A DNA stretch of 64,000 nt from Arthrobacter sp. ZGTC131. Lineage in GTDB: Bacteria; Actinomycetota; Actinomycetes; Actinomycetales; Micrococcaceae. The position numbers and the translations under genes were made by a program. Positions 1 through 9,000 of this stretch are shown piece by piece (within the stretch, counting starts at the first letter, position 1; each line of letters begins with the position of its first letter). A model generated the notes under the pieces. The model did not search any database and was not told the DNA's origin. It saw nothing but the letters and a program-made list of their open reading frames with translations. The stretch lies in assembly GCF_002929275.1 (NCBI RefSeq), contig NZ_PJIK01000004.1:1-64000 (forward strand). The letters are read 5' to 3'.

Positions 1-171
1 GAAACCATCACCGGCGCCGTGGGCGGCGTGAAGAGCCCGGGCATCAAGGAACGCGCCATCCAGTACTGGACCAACGTTGACGCCGAACTCGGCGCCAAGC
101 TCCGCGCCAACCTGGGCGCAGCCCCGGCGGGCACCAGCTCCGACGCTGAGGCCGCCAACAAGATCGGCTAA
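1..171 (+). CDS. catalase, C-terminal end (5' partial)
   Basis: Only the last 56 codons lie in the window; the frame is open from the first base and ends at TAA 169-171. The residues IKERAIQYWTNVDAELGAKL resemble the C-terminal tail of monofunctional heme catalases, where a YW-x-NVD-x-ELG stretch follows the catalase immune-responsive region. Such enzymes break hydrogen peroxide down to water and oxygen in the cytoplasm. The catalytic His, Asn and the haem-ligand Tyr are outside the window, so the call rests on the tail alone. A strong intrinsic terminator follows 20 bp downstream, so the gene ends its transcription unit. Confidence 0.65.
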   Translation, partial: ETITGAVGGVKSPGIKERAIQYWTNVDAELGAKLRANLGAAPAGTSSDAEAANKIG

Positions 172-190
172 TAGCCTGCCAGTCTGACAG

Positions 191-226
191 GAACCCCGCC
201 GCGGCACTGCCGCGGCGGGGTTCTTT
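191..226 (+). terminator. intrinsic terminator after the catalase gene
   Basis: A perfect 15-bp stem (191-205 with 209-223) with a 3-nt loop ACT is followed by TTT. It lies 20 bp after the catalase stop and upstream of the next promoter. Confidence 0.85.
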
Positions 227-296
227 GCGTCCCGCCCCGCGCGTCATCATCCGCCGGAGTCGGCCGCCCGACGCGCCTTCCCCGCCGGCGGGGCGA

Positions 297-302
297 TATA
301 GT
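297..302 (+). promoter_or_regulatory. putative -10 element (TATAGT) of a leaderless gene
   Basis: TATAGT ends 7 nt before the ATG at 310 and no Shine-Dalgarno sequence is present. In actinobacteria transcription starts about 6-7 nt after a TANNNT element, so the mRNA would begin at the start codon. Confidence 0.45.
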
Positions 303-309
303 CGTCAGC

Positions 310-1515
310 ATGCAGTCGGGCCTCATTTATCTGATCGGCCCTTCGGGCAACCCCAATTTCGGCGACGAGTTCATCGCCGCCGCATGGCTGAGGTATCTTG
401 CCGTTGAGCGGCCGGACTCCGAGGTGTGGCTTGATTGCCCCCAGCCGGGCCTCGCGCAGGTCCTTTTCGACGGACTTCATCCGCGCCTGCGGGTCACGAA
501 TACGCTCTGGCGGCTGGTTCATGAAAATGCCGACGTCCCGATTGAAACTGCCGCGGAAACGATCAGGGCGCGGGTGACAGAGCTGGGCTCGCCCTCCTAC
601 GACCTTGGCATCCTCAAGATGCGCGAAGCAGAATCCCTGCACCTGATCGGCGGCGGCTTCATCAATGAGAACTGGTCCCATCACGCCGGGTTGGTCGTCG
701 GAATGCGGGCCGTCCACCAGCTGACCGGCGCCCGGCTGATCGCAACCGGCCAGGGACTCATGCCGGCGGTGACATCCGCTCCCGCCGAGATGCCGTTATT
801 CCAAGGCTTCAGCCACGTCACATCGCGGGATAAGGCGGGCGCCGAGGCCTATAGGGTATCCCTGGGTCTGGATGACGCCTTTCTCGGCGTATCGGAGGAA
901 ATTGCCAGGACTGAACCACTGTCAGGCCTGTTCGTGTGCATCCAAAGCGACACCGCCGACCCCGAGCGTTTCGAAACGGCGGTGGCGACGGCACGCAAGG
1001 CCGTGGAAAAGGCCAGCCAGCAGGGAACTGAGGCGTACTACATCGAGGCCATTCCCGGCGCAGACCGCGTCGCTTACGACCACTTGGCCGACCTCATTCC
1101 GGAGGAACGGTTCTTGCCGTTTTCGCACATCTGGGCTCACGGCCTGCCGCTCTCACGCAATCAGACCTGGATCACGAGCCGGTTCCACTTCCACCTGCTG
1201 GCCGCGGCCGCGGGTGCCCGCGGCGTCGCCGTCAGCATGAAGCCGGGCTACTACGACGTAAAGCATGAGTCACTGACCGCGCTGGGAAGTGGCTGGTCGC
1301 TCACCACGGACTCTGAGGAGCCGGACATGCCTCAGTACCGGGGAACCCTGAACCATGAACTGCCTGCACTCGTGGCGCAGAAACGTGCAGAGGCCGGCAG
1401 GATCTATCCGCCGCTGAACGGCCAGGCCGGATCCCTGACAGCCGGCGCCGCCAAGCTTTTCAACAAGGCCCTGGCCGCCCCGCTGAGGAACAAGACCCGG
1501 CCCGGAGCGCGCTGA
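310..1515 (+). CDS. polysaccharide pyruvyl transferase family protein
   Basis: The 401-residue cytosolic protein looks like the polysaccharide pyruvyl transferase family, whose members transfer pyruvate from phosphoenolpyruvate to sugars of cell-surface polymers. Visible features are the N-terminal nucleotide-sugar-type motif NPNFGDEF (residues 14-21), a LHLIGGGFIN strand-turn near residue 111 and TSRFHFHLLAA near residue 290, the SR-x-H region typical of the C-terminal half. The ATG at 310 is preceded by TATAGT and has no ribosome site, fitting a leaderless start. It lies 7 bp upstream of the next membrane protein gene, so the two probably form one unit acting on a surface glycan. The actual substrate cannot be told from sequence. 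Confidence 0.8.
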   Translation: MQSGLIYLIGPSGNPNFGDEFIAAAWLRYLAVERPDSEVWLDCPQPGLAQVLFDGLHPRLRVTNTLWRLVHENADVPIETAAETIRARVTELGSPSYDLGILKMREAESLHLIGGGFINENWSHHAGLVVGMRAVHQLTGARLIATGQGLMPAVTSAPAEMPLFQGFSHVTSRDKAGAEAYRVSLGLDDAFLGVSEEIARTEPLSGLFVCIQSDTADPERFETAVATARKAVEKASQQGTEAYYIEAIPGADRVAYDHLADLIPEERFLPFSHIWAHGLPLSRNQTWITSRFHFHLLAAAAGARGVAVSMKPGYYDVKHESLTALGSGWSLTTDSEEPDMPQYRGTLNHELPALVAQKRAEAGRIYPPLNGQAGSLTAGAAKLFNKALAAPLRNKTRPGAR

Positions 1516-1522
1516 CACGCCC

Positions 1523-3559
1523 ATGCTCCATTGGCTTCTTGAACTGCTTCCACATGCTCTGACCGTTGTCCTCCTTGTCGCGGCATTTTTTCTGCCGGGC
1601 CTGTTGGTGCTCCTGCCGCTGAAGCCGGGCTGGCCGGCCGCCACCGCCCTCAGTCCGGCCGTCACCCTCCTGATCTACTTGGCCGGAAGCTTGCTGGCAG
1701 ACTCCGTGGGCGTACCCTGGAACGCCGCCACGGCCGCCGTCGTTGCTCTCCCGCCCATCCTTGCCGCCTGGCTGGCAGGCCGGCAGTTCAGCTTCAGCAC
1801 GCCCTTGTCGCCCGCCGTCGCCGGTTTGCCTGCGAAAGTTGCGGTAGGCGCGGGCGTGGCGATCGGTTCGGCGGTGACGTGTTTGGCGCTGATGCGCGGA
1901 ATCGGCGATCCGGCCACAGCCTCGCAGGGCTGGGATCCGATTTTCCATCTGAATGTGCTGCGGTGGATCCAGGAATCCGGCAGCGCGTCTCCGTGGGGCA
2001 TCGCCCCGATCTTCGGTGCCGGCCCGCCCACGTACTACCCGGCGGGCTGGCACAGCGCGGTAGCACTCGTCCCGGGCAGCGTGACGGAGACAGCCAATCT
2101 GTCCTCTATCGTCATCGGCGGCATGATCTGGCCGATCGGCCTCACGTTTCTGGCCTCCGCGGTCCTCCCGCGGCACCCTGCGGCCTGGGCGCTGACGCCG
2201 CTGATAGCGGCCTCGTTCGTCAGCTTCCCCTTTTCCCAGCTCCTCCGCAGCGGCCAGTGGCCCAACGGGCTCGCCACCGCCCTGGTCCCGGCCACTCTGG
2301 CCGTGATCGTGGTGCTTCTGCGGCGCCTGGGGTCCGCCGAGCGGGCCGAGACCCCGGCACGGGAACATGTCCTCCTCGCCGTAATTCTGGCCGCACTCCT
2401 CGGCGGTTGCGTCGCCGCGCACCCCAGTGCCGTCTTTGCCACGGCCGTGGCCGTTCTTCCCTTCGTGGCGGCCCTCTTGCTGTCGATACTTGCGCGGGGT
2501 GCACGCCGCAATCCCTGGCGTGCCGCGGCCGCGGCGGTGGCCGCGGTTGCTGCGGCGGCGGTTGCGTATTCAGTCCTGGCGAACTCCCGGTTGCTGGCAG
2601 GCGTGATGGCCTACCGGCGGGCGGTGCGTGCCGAAATCCCGGATTCCCTGCACCTGGCGTTCTTCGACCTTCCGCGGTTCCCCGCCCTGTCCCCGCCGGC
2701 CCCGGACGACTTCAACCTCGCGGTGGGGCTGCTGGTGATGGCCGGCGCGGCTGTGGCTGTCTTTGTCAGGGGGGCGAGGCCGCTCGCCGTCACCTGGCTG
2801 GCCTTTGTGGCACTCTACGTGCTGGCGGCCGGACCGGAAAACGGGCTCCGGTGGCTGACAGGCTTCTGGTACAAGGACACGCAAAGGATCGCCCCCTTCA
2901 TCGCGATGACGGGCAGCCTCCTGGCGGCCCTGGCCATCGCCGTGCTGGCGAGGGCCGTCAGGCGTGTGGTGTCGACGCGGCAGCCCTCGGCTCGCACCGG
3001 CGGCAGGTGGCCTGTCCCCGCTATCCTCGTTGCCCTGTCCGTCGCCGTCATGGTCTACGGAATTTACTGGGGCTCGGGGGGTTACCGGTCCGCGGAGCGG
3101 GTGGCGGTGGCCGCACAGAACTACGTGGTATCGGGCAATCCCGGAACCGGCGTCCTCTCCACGGGCGAACAGGACTTCATCGAGCGCGCCGGCGCGATGC
3201 TTCCGCCCGACGCAGTGGTGATCGGTGACCCGTTCAACGGCGAAACGTACTTCTACGCCCTCACCGGACGGCATGTGGTGTACACGCAGTTGGGCGCCCC
3301 GACGGCCGGGAGCCGGGCGAAGGAGCTGCTCCGCACCGGCTTCAACCGGCTGAGGACAGACAAGTCGATCTGCGAGGCCGTGCTCAAGGTCGGCGCGACG
3401 CACTTCTATGAGGATGCACCGGGCGCAGCGCACGGCAGTGCCAGCCTGAAGCGGTGGCCCGGTTTCTACAATGTGCCCACCGACCTGGGCTTTGAAAGGA
3501 TCGCGTCCGACGACCGCCGCGCCCTGTACCGGATCACTGCCTGCCGCCAGCCGGGATAA
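1523..3559 (+). CDS. large polytopic membrane protein, DUF6541-like (possible GT-C type glycosyltransferase)
   Basis: The 678-residue protein is almost entirely hydrophobic helices (at least 12 likely membrane segments) with an extracytoplasmic C-terminal portion of roughly 200 residues. A segment FHLNVLRWI (about residue 140) followed by YYPAGWH (about residue 171) resembles DUF6541-type actinobacterial membrane proteins, which look like GT-C glycosyltransferases or cell-envelope polymer enzymes. The acidic D/E pairs expected in a GT-C first loop were not verified. It starts 7 bp after the pyruvyl transferase-like gene, suggesting a shared role in building or modifying a surface polysaccharide. 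Function is inferred from topology and neighbour only. Confidence 0.65.
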   Translation: MLHWLLELLPHALTVVLLVAAFFLPGLLVLLPLKPGWPAATALSPAVTLLIYLAGSLLADSVGVPWNAATAAVVALPPILAAWLAGRQFSFSTPLSPAVAGLPAKVAVGAGVAIGSAVTCLALMRGIGDPATASQGWDPIFHLNVLRWIQESGSASPWGIAPIFGAGPPTYYPAGWHSAVALVPGSVTETANLSSIVIGGMIWPIGLTFLASAVLPRHPAAWALTPLIAASFVSFPFSQLLRSGQWPNGLATALVPATLAVIVVLLRRLGSAERAETPAREHVLLAVILAALLGGCVAAHPSAVFATAVAVLPFVAALLLSILARGARRNPWRAAAAAVAAVAAAAVAYSVLANSRLLAGVMAYRRAVRAEIPDSLHLAFFDLPRFPALSPPAPDDFNLAVGLLVMAGAAVAVFVRGARPLAVTWLAFVALYVLAAGPENGLRWLTGFWYKDTQRIAPFIAMTGSLLAALAIAVLARAVRRVVSTRQPSARTGGRWPVPAILVALSVAVMVYGIYWGSGGYRSAERVAVAAQNYVVSGNPGTGVLSTGEQDFIERAGAMLPPDAVVIGDPFNGETYFYALTGRHVVYTQLGAPTAGSRAKELLRTGFNRLRTDKSICEAVLKVGATHFYEDAPGAAHGSASLKRWPGFYNVPTDLGFERIASDDRRALYRITACRQPG

Positions 3560-3619
3560 CGGGGCGAGCCGCGTTTTCCACAGGCGGCCGCGCCCGTAGC
3601 CCGTCGCGGTGCCGGTGCC

Positions 3620-3625
3620 TAGGCT
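3620..3625 (+). promoter_or_regulatory. putative -10 element (TAGGCT) of a leaderless gene
   Basis: TAGGCT ends 6 nt before the ATG at 3632, with no Shine-Dalgarno sequence between them. Confidence 0.4.
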
Positions 3626-3631
3626 TCAGTC

Positions 3632-4270
3632 ATGAGCACATTCGAGGGCATCCCCGTCGCCAGAGCGGCGGCTTTCTACACCGAACTGGAAGAAAACAAC
3701 ACCCGGGACTGGTGGCAGGCCCATTCCACCGTGTATCAGGAATCCGTCAAGGAGCCCCTCACTGCGCTTCTGGCCCGGCTGGAACCGCAATTCGGCCCCA
3801 GCAAGATCTTTCGGCCGCACCGTGACGTCCGGTTCTCGCAGGACAAGTCACCGTACAAGACTGCCCAGGGGGCCTTCGCTTCGTTTCAAGAGGGCGTGGG
3901 CTACTACCTGCAGCTGAGCGCCGACGGGCTCCTCGTTGGCGGGGGTTACCACTCCCATTCGCCCGCCCAGCTGGCCCGCTACCGGAATTCCGTCGATGCG
4001 ACAGGCACCGGCGAGCAGCTGCAGCACATTGTGGAGGCAATCGCCGCCGCAGGATTCACGGTAGAGGGCGAGAAGCTCAAGACTGTGCCGCGGGGTTTCC
4101 CGCGGGAGCACCCGCGCGCGGAGCTGCTCAAACACAAATCGCTCTCAGCGAGCGTCGCTCTGGGGCAGCCCGACTGGCTGTCCTCCCCGGACGCGGAGGA
4201 AGAGATCGCCCGGCTATGGGACAAGCTGCGCCCGCTGGTCGACTGGGTCGGTCGGAACGCCGCTCCGTGA
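3632..4270 (+). CDS. DUF2461 domain-containing protein
   Basis: The 212-residue protein matches the DUF2461 (TIGR02453) family over its whole length. Typical motifs are NNTRDWWQAH (residues 22-31), FRPHRDVRFSQDKSPYK (around 60-76) and the late LPRGFPREHP-like segment seen here as VPRGFPREHPRAELLKHKS around residue 155. The family has no firmly established biochemical role. The start at 3632 has no ribosome site but sits 6 nt after TAGGCT, consistent with a leaderless transcript. The gene is convergent with the downstream permease, and a 13-bp hairpin spans its stop codon. Identification of the family is firm; function is unknown. Confidence 0.85.
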   Translation: MSTFEGIPVARAAAFYTELEENNTRDWWQAHSTVYQESVKEPLTALLARLEPQFGPSKIFRPHRDVRFSQDKSPYKTAQGAFASFQEGVGYYLQLSADGLLVGGGYHSHSPAQLARYRNSVDATGTGEQLQHIVEAIAAAGFTVEGEKLKTVPRGFPREHPRAELLKHKSLSASVALGQPDWLSSPDAEEEIARLWDKLRPLVDWVGRNAAP

Positions 4271-4284
4271 ACGGCGTTCCGACC
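4250..4284. terminator. hairpin between convergent genes, overlapping the DUF2461 stop
   Basis: A 13-bp perfect stem (4250-4262 with 4272-4284) encloses the stop codon at 4268-4270. Neither side has a T-run, so it is a weak or bidirectional terminator candidate between the + gene and the minus-strand permease. Confidence 0.45.
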
Positions 4285-4316
4285 AGCCCGGTGAGATCTG
4301 TGAGATCTGCAGAAAC

Positions 4317-5873
4317 TCAGACCTTCGTCAGGACGTCCCGGTCGTCGTCCTCATCCATTCCGAGGGCCTCGGCCGGGCCGTCCACCGCGGCTTTGGCCTC
4401 GGCGAACTTCTCGTTGAGCCGGGAGTGCCGCTGTCCGTAGGCGAAGTAGATCGCCAGGCCCAGGGCCAGCCAGATACCGAAGAAGATCCAGGTCTCCACG
4501 GCCAGGTTGGTCATCAGGTAGAGGCACAGGACTGCCGACAGGACGGGCAGCACCTTGCCGAACGGCACCCGGAAGGCAGGCTTCAGGTCGGGGCGCTTCT
4601 TGCGCAGCACCAAGATCCCCAGGCTGACCATCACGAATGCAGAGAGGGTGCCGATGTTGATCATTTCCTCGAGCAGGTCCACGTTGGTCAGTCCGGCAAC
4701 CAGGGCAACGGCAGCACCGCAGATGACCTGCAGGCGGACCGGCGTCGAACGCTTTTCGCTGGTCTTGGACAGGGACCGCGGCAGCAGGCCGTCGCGGCTC
4801 ATGGCCAGCACCACGCGGGAGAGTCCCATGAGAAGCACCATGATCACGGTGGTCAGGCCCACCAGTGAGCCGAAGGCGATGACCTTGGCTGCATCGGTGT
4901 TGCCCACCGCTTCGAAAGCCGTGGTGAGCGTCGGGTTCTTGACGTCCGCGAGCTGCTTGTAGGACACCATGCCGGTGAGGGCCAGGGACACGAGGATGTA
5001 CAACAGCGTGACCAGGGCCAGGCCGCCGAAGATGCCGCGCGGCAGGGTCTTCTGCGGGTTCTTGACCTCTTCGGCGGAGGTGGCCACCACGTCGAAGCCG
5101 ATGAAGGCGAAGAAGACCAGGGCGGCCCCGGCGAAGATGCCCAGCGTTCCGTACTGCGCGGGCGCGGCACCCGTAAGGAACCCGAAGAAGGACTGCTTCA
5201 TGACGTCCGCGGCCCCTGTACCGGCAGTGGGCTCGGAGGCGGGAACGAAGGGGGTGTAGTTCGAGAGCTTGACGTAGCTGAAGCCGACGACGATCACGAA
5301 GATCACGACGCCGATTTTGATCAGCGTGAAGATGTTGCCGACGCGGGCCGAAAGCTTGGTTCCGAGCACGAGCAATACGGTGAAGATTGCCACGATCAGG
5401 AAGGCGCCCCAGTACAGGTCGACGCCGCCTAGGGAGAGGGCAGGTGGGATATCGACGCCCATGAGGGCGAAGACCTTGCTCAGGTAGATGCCCCAGTACT
5501 TGGCAATCACGGCCGCCGCGGTGAACAGCTCCAGGATGAGGTTCCATCCGATGATCCAGGCCAGCACCTCGCCCATGGTCGCGTAGGTGAAGACGTAGGC
5601 CGACCCTGCCACCGGGATTGCGGTGGCAAACTCCGCGTAGCACATGATCGCCAGGGCGCACGTGACGGCAGCGACAATGAAGGAGACTGTGACGGCGGGG
5701 CCGGCGAAGTTAGCCGCAGCTTTTGCGCCGACCGAGAAGATGCCGGCGCCGACAGCAACTGCCACGCCCATGATCATCAGGTCCCACGTGCTCAGGGAGC
5801 GCTTCAGCTGGCGTCCGGGTTCATCGGCGTCGGCCATTGACTGCTCGATAGATTTGGTCCGGAAAAGATTCAT
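4317..5873 (-). CDS. APC-superfamily amino acid permease
   Basis: The 518-residue protein is a 12-to-14-helix integral membrane transporter of the amino acid-polyamine-organocation superfamily, probably of the cationic amino acid transporter (CAT/YfnA-like) branch. Supporting motifs are the first-helix signature GVAVAVGAGIFSVG (residues 36-49) and FFAFIGFDVVATSAEEVKNP (around 250-270), where the CAT family has its conserved FxGFD and EEx-NPQ sequence. I chose the ATG at 5873 because MNLFRTKSIEQSM and a soluble N-tail lead directly into helix 1; a frame extending to 6104 adds 77 residues unlike the family. Substrate is not determined by sequence. It is probably transcribed alone. Confidence 0.88.
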   Translation of the reverse strand: MNLFRTKSIEQSMADADEPGRQLKRSLSTWDLMIMGVAVAVGAGIFSVGAKAAANFAGPAVTVSFIVAAVTCALAIMCYAEFATAIPVAGSAYVFTYATMGEVLAWIIGWNLILELFTAAAVIAKYWGIYLSKVFALMGVDIPPALSLGGVDLYWGAFLIVAIFTVLLVLGTKLSARVGNIFTLIKIGVVIFVIVVGFSYVKLSNYTPFVPASEPTAGTGAADVMKQSFFGFLTGAAPAQYGTLGIFAGAALVFFAFIGFDVVATSAEEVKNPQKTLPRGIFGGLALVTLLYILVSLALTGMVSYKQLADVKNPTLTTAFEAVGNTDAAKVIAFGSLVGLTTVIMVLLMGLSRVVLAMSRDGLLPRSLSKTSEKRSTPVRLQVICGAAVALVAGLTNVDLLEEMINIGTLSAFVMVSLGILVLRKKRPDLKPAFRVPFGKVLPVLSAVLCLYLMTNLAVETWIFFGIWLALGLAIYFAYGQRHSRLNEKFAEAKAAVDGPAEALGMDEDDDRDVLTKV

Positions 5874-5922
5874 AGGGAGTCCACAATCCTGGTTGGGGTT
5901 GGAAACAGACCTATCAATCCTA

Positions 5923-5939
5923 GTGTCCATCCAGTGGAC
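5923..5939. promoter_or_regulatory. inverted repeat upstream of the permease gene
   Basis: Short arms GTCCA and TGGAC face each other about 50 bp upstream of the permease start. This could be an operator, but the arms are only 5 bp. Confidence 0.25.
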
Positions 5940-5976
5940 GGCCATATTTGTCCCGCATGGTGAGACGCCGCGCACA

Positions 5977-6037
5977 CAAAACCACGCCCGGCCCTCCCCG
6001 CGCTGCGGCTGCGCGGTGGTGGAGGGTCGGGCGTGGT
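5977..6037 (-). terminator. terminator after the heme peroxidase gene
   Basis: Arms CCACGCCCGGCCCTCC (5982-5997) and GGAGGGTCGGGCGTGG (about 6020-6035) form a long stem. On the minus strand the stem is followed by TTTTGTGTG, so it fits termination of the peroxidase gene, which ends at 6094. Confidence 0.75.
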
Positions 6038-6093
6038 GTCTTGGGTGGAACAGCTGGCGGCTCTTTGCGGGAGCCGCCAGCCGGCCTATTGAA

Positions 6094-9000
6094 TTACACG
6101 GCACCCGTCCTGAACGTCCAGGAGCGGAAGGCCAGCGGGTTGCCCGCCAGATCCCGGACCGAGGACGTCGCCACGGTGTACGTGGTGTTGGCCACGAGCG
6201 TCGCCGACGGGTTCAGCGTCGCTGTCCGCGTCGTAGCGTTGTACGTCACGGTTGCCGTAACAACCGCTCCGGTCAGGCCGCCCCTCCTCAGCACCACGGT
6301 GCCGGTGGTCACGTTCGTCACAGGCTCGCTGTAACGGACTGTAACGTTGGCCGTCCGGCTCGCGCCCGTTGCACCGATGCCCGGTGATACGGAGACGACG
6401 GTCGGAGCGGGGCCGGTGGTGAACTGCGAGGGCGAGGGGGCCATCGAGTTACCAGCAGTGTCCCGGATCGATGAGAATGCCAGGTTGTACGTGCGGTCGG
6501 CGAGGAGCGTCGCGTTCGGATTGATGGTTACCGTCCTCGTCGTGTTGTTGTACGTGACCGCAGCCGGGATGGGAGTCGCGTTGCCGTTGAGCCGCAGAAC
6601 CACCGTGCCAGTCCCGACGTTCGCCACCGGTTCACTGAAGGTGACCGTGAGGTTGTTCGTCTGGCTGACGGACGTGGCGCCCGCCGCAGGCGTCCTGGCC
6701 GTGATCGTCGGGGCCACGAACTCGGTCCGCGGAGTGATCAGCGGGGTGCGGGCTGAAGGAGCTCCCGTGCCCGCCGAGTTGATCGCCGAGACGTCGAAGG
6801 TGTAGCCCGTTCCGTTGATCAGCCCGGTCACTACGGTGTTCGTGAGGTTCCCCACGATCACCTCACGGGTGGCGGTGGCTGCGGTGCCGACGAAGATGCG
6901 GACCCGGTACTGCGTTACCGCGGTGGCGTTGGTGACAGCCGCGGGGGCCGTCCACCGAACCGTGGCCTGCGCGTTGCCGGCCGTCGCCGTCCCGATCGCC
7001 GGAGCACCCGCAAAGACGGGAGCCGACGGCGTCACAGGGCTGGACAGTGCCGAGAAGGCACTGGTGCCGATGGCGTTTTCAGCCGCTATCTGGAACCGGT
7101 AGGCCGTGCCGTTCGTCAGTCCGTTCACGACCAGGCTGGTCGTGCCCGCATCTGCGGTCCGGATGGCTCCGACCTGGTCACCGGCCGCGTTGACGACCCG
7201 CACCTGGAAGGCCGTGGCTGCTGCCCCTCCTGCCGGGGTGAAGTTGACCGTCACCTGGTTGTTGCCGGCGATCAGGGCGCCGAGGACGGGCGTGGCGGGC
7301 GTGACACTGTCAGAGAACACCAGGCGTTCGATGTTCCTCAGGGTGTCGGTACCGTCGACGCCGCCGCCGTTGTGGACCACGGTGGTCACTGAACCGGGCG
7401 AACCCAGTTCGCCGGTTCCGCCGGTGGTGGTCACCGTGTAGTTGGCTTCAACGTCGGAGAACACGGCGGAGTCCGTTCCGCCGCCGGTGGACAGGAGCTC
7501 GCGGACGGCCACAATGTTGCCGGCGTCCACGGTGCCCGCGAAGACCGCTTCCTGGAGCGTCGGGCCGGTCAGGGCTCCTGCTCCGTCCCGCAGGTACTTC
7601 GCCGTCATGCTGGCGGCGCTGCCGATCTCCGTGCCGGCCGCGTTGCGGACGCTCAGCCGGACGTTGAGGTAACGGTCGCCGTCGATGATGTCATTGGCGC
7701 CGCGGCCTTCGAGGGTGTCGCTGCCGCCGCCGCCGAGGAGGATGTTGCCATCGCCCCAGACGTGCGTGCCGCTCAGGATCGGGCAGTCCTTGGAAGCCGA
7801 TGCCGCCACCACGTCAGCCAACGGAGTCGGCAGTGTCGGGATCAGTTCGTTCAGGCCTGCGATCCGGTTGACGCCCTCCTGGTCAAGGACGCTGCAGCCG
7901 ATGAAGCCTCCGCCGCCCACCGCGCTGGGAACAACGTCGTCACCGCGGAGCTTGTCGTCCAGCGGGCCGCCTGACAGCGATTCGACTTCGTTGTACCTGT
8001 CGCGGACGCCCACCTGGAGGATGTCCAGGGGCAGGATGGGCAGATTGAGGTCTGCGTCCTGCGGCTGAGGATCGTGGAGACCGCTCTCCCAGTCGTAGCC
8101 GGAAGCTCCCGCGACCTTCTCAACGCCGGGGCCTGCCAGGCCGATATCGTCGCCGCCTTCCATGTCGTAGTCGTCGTCGCCGCCTTGGCCAAACAGGATG
8201 TCGTGGCCGGGCTTCTGGGAGTCGTCCAGGAAGAACAGGTTGCTGGAGTCACCGATCAGCAGGTCCGGCTGGTCCCCGCCCTCTTGCCAGTCGTTTCCGC
8301 CATCGCCGAAGACAACGTCCAAACCTTGGCCTGCGATGATGAAGTCGTCGCCTTCGCCTGCAAAGGTCTCGTTGGCATTGGCGCCGCCGTTCATGAAGTC
8401 CTGGCCGTCTGCGCCCATCAGGATGTCAAGGCCCGGACCGCCGTCCATCGCGTCGTTACCCGCACCGCCCTTGAGGACGTCGTCACCGATGAGGTCCGTG
8501 ATGATGTCGTTTCCTTCGCCTCCCAGCGGAACGTCCGCTCCGGAGCCGCCCTCGATGACGTCGTTGCCGTCGCCACCCCAGATGGTGTCGTTGTCGTTGC
8601 CGGCACGGACCCGGTCTACTCCGGGGGTGCCGTTGAATACGCTCTGGCCGTTGATGCCGGATGGATCAACGCTGTTGAACGCACGGTACTGGATGGTTCC
8701 GTCAGGCTGACGGATCAACAGCGCGGCCTCGTCGCAATCGGACGAAGGATCGTTCGCCACCGTGTTGCCGGATGTGGCGTAGCCTGCTGGGGTTCCGGCC
8801 AGGTTGCCCAGCTGGAACTTGCAGTCAGCCGTCGCAAAGGCGTCGGCCTTCAGGGTGTGAACATTAGTGGTGTTCCGCATCATCATCTCGGCGAAGGAGT
8901 TTCCTTCGAGTGCTGCCCGGAGGTTCATCCCGGGGGTGCGTGCCAGGTAGTAGAAGCGGTCACCGTTCTGCAGGTCCGTCAGCTGGTTCTCAAAGACGTA

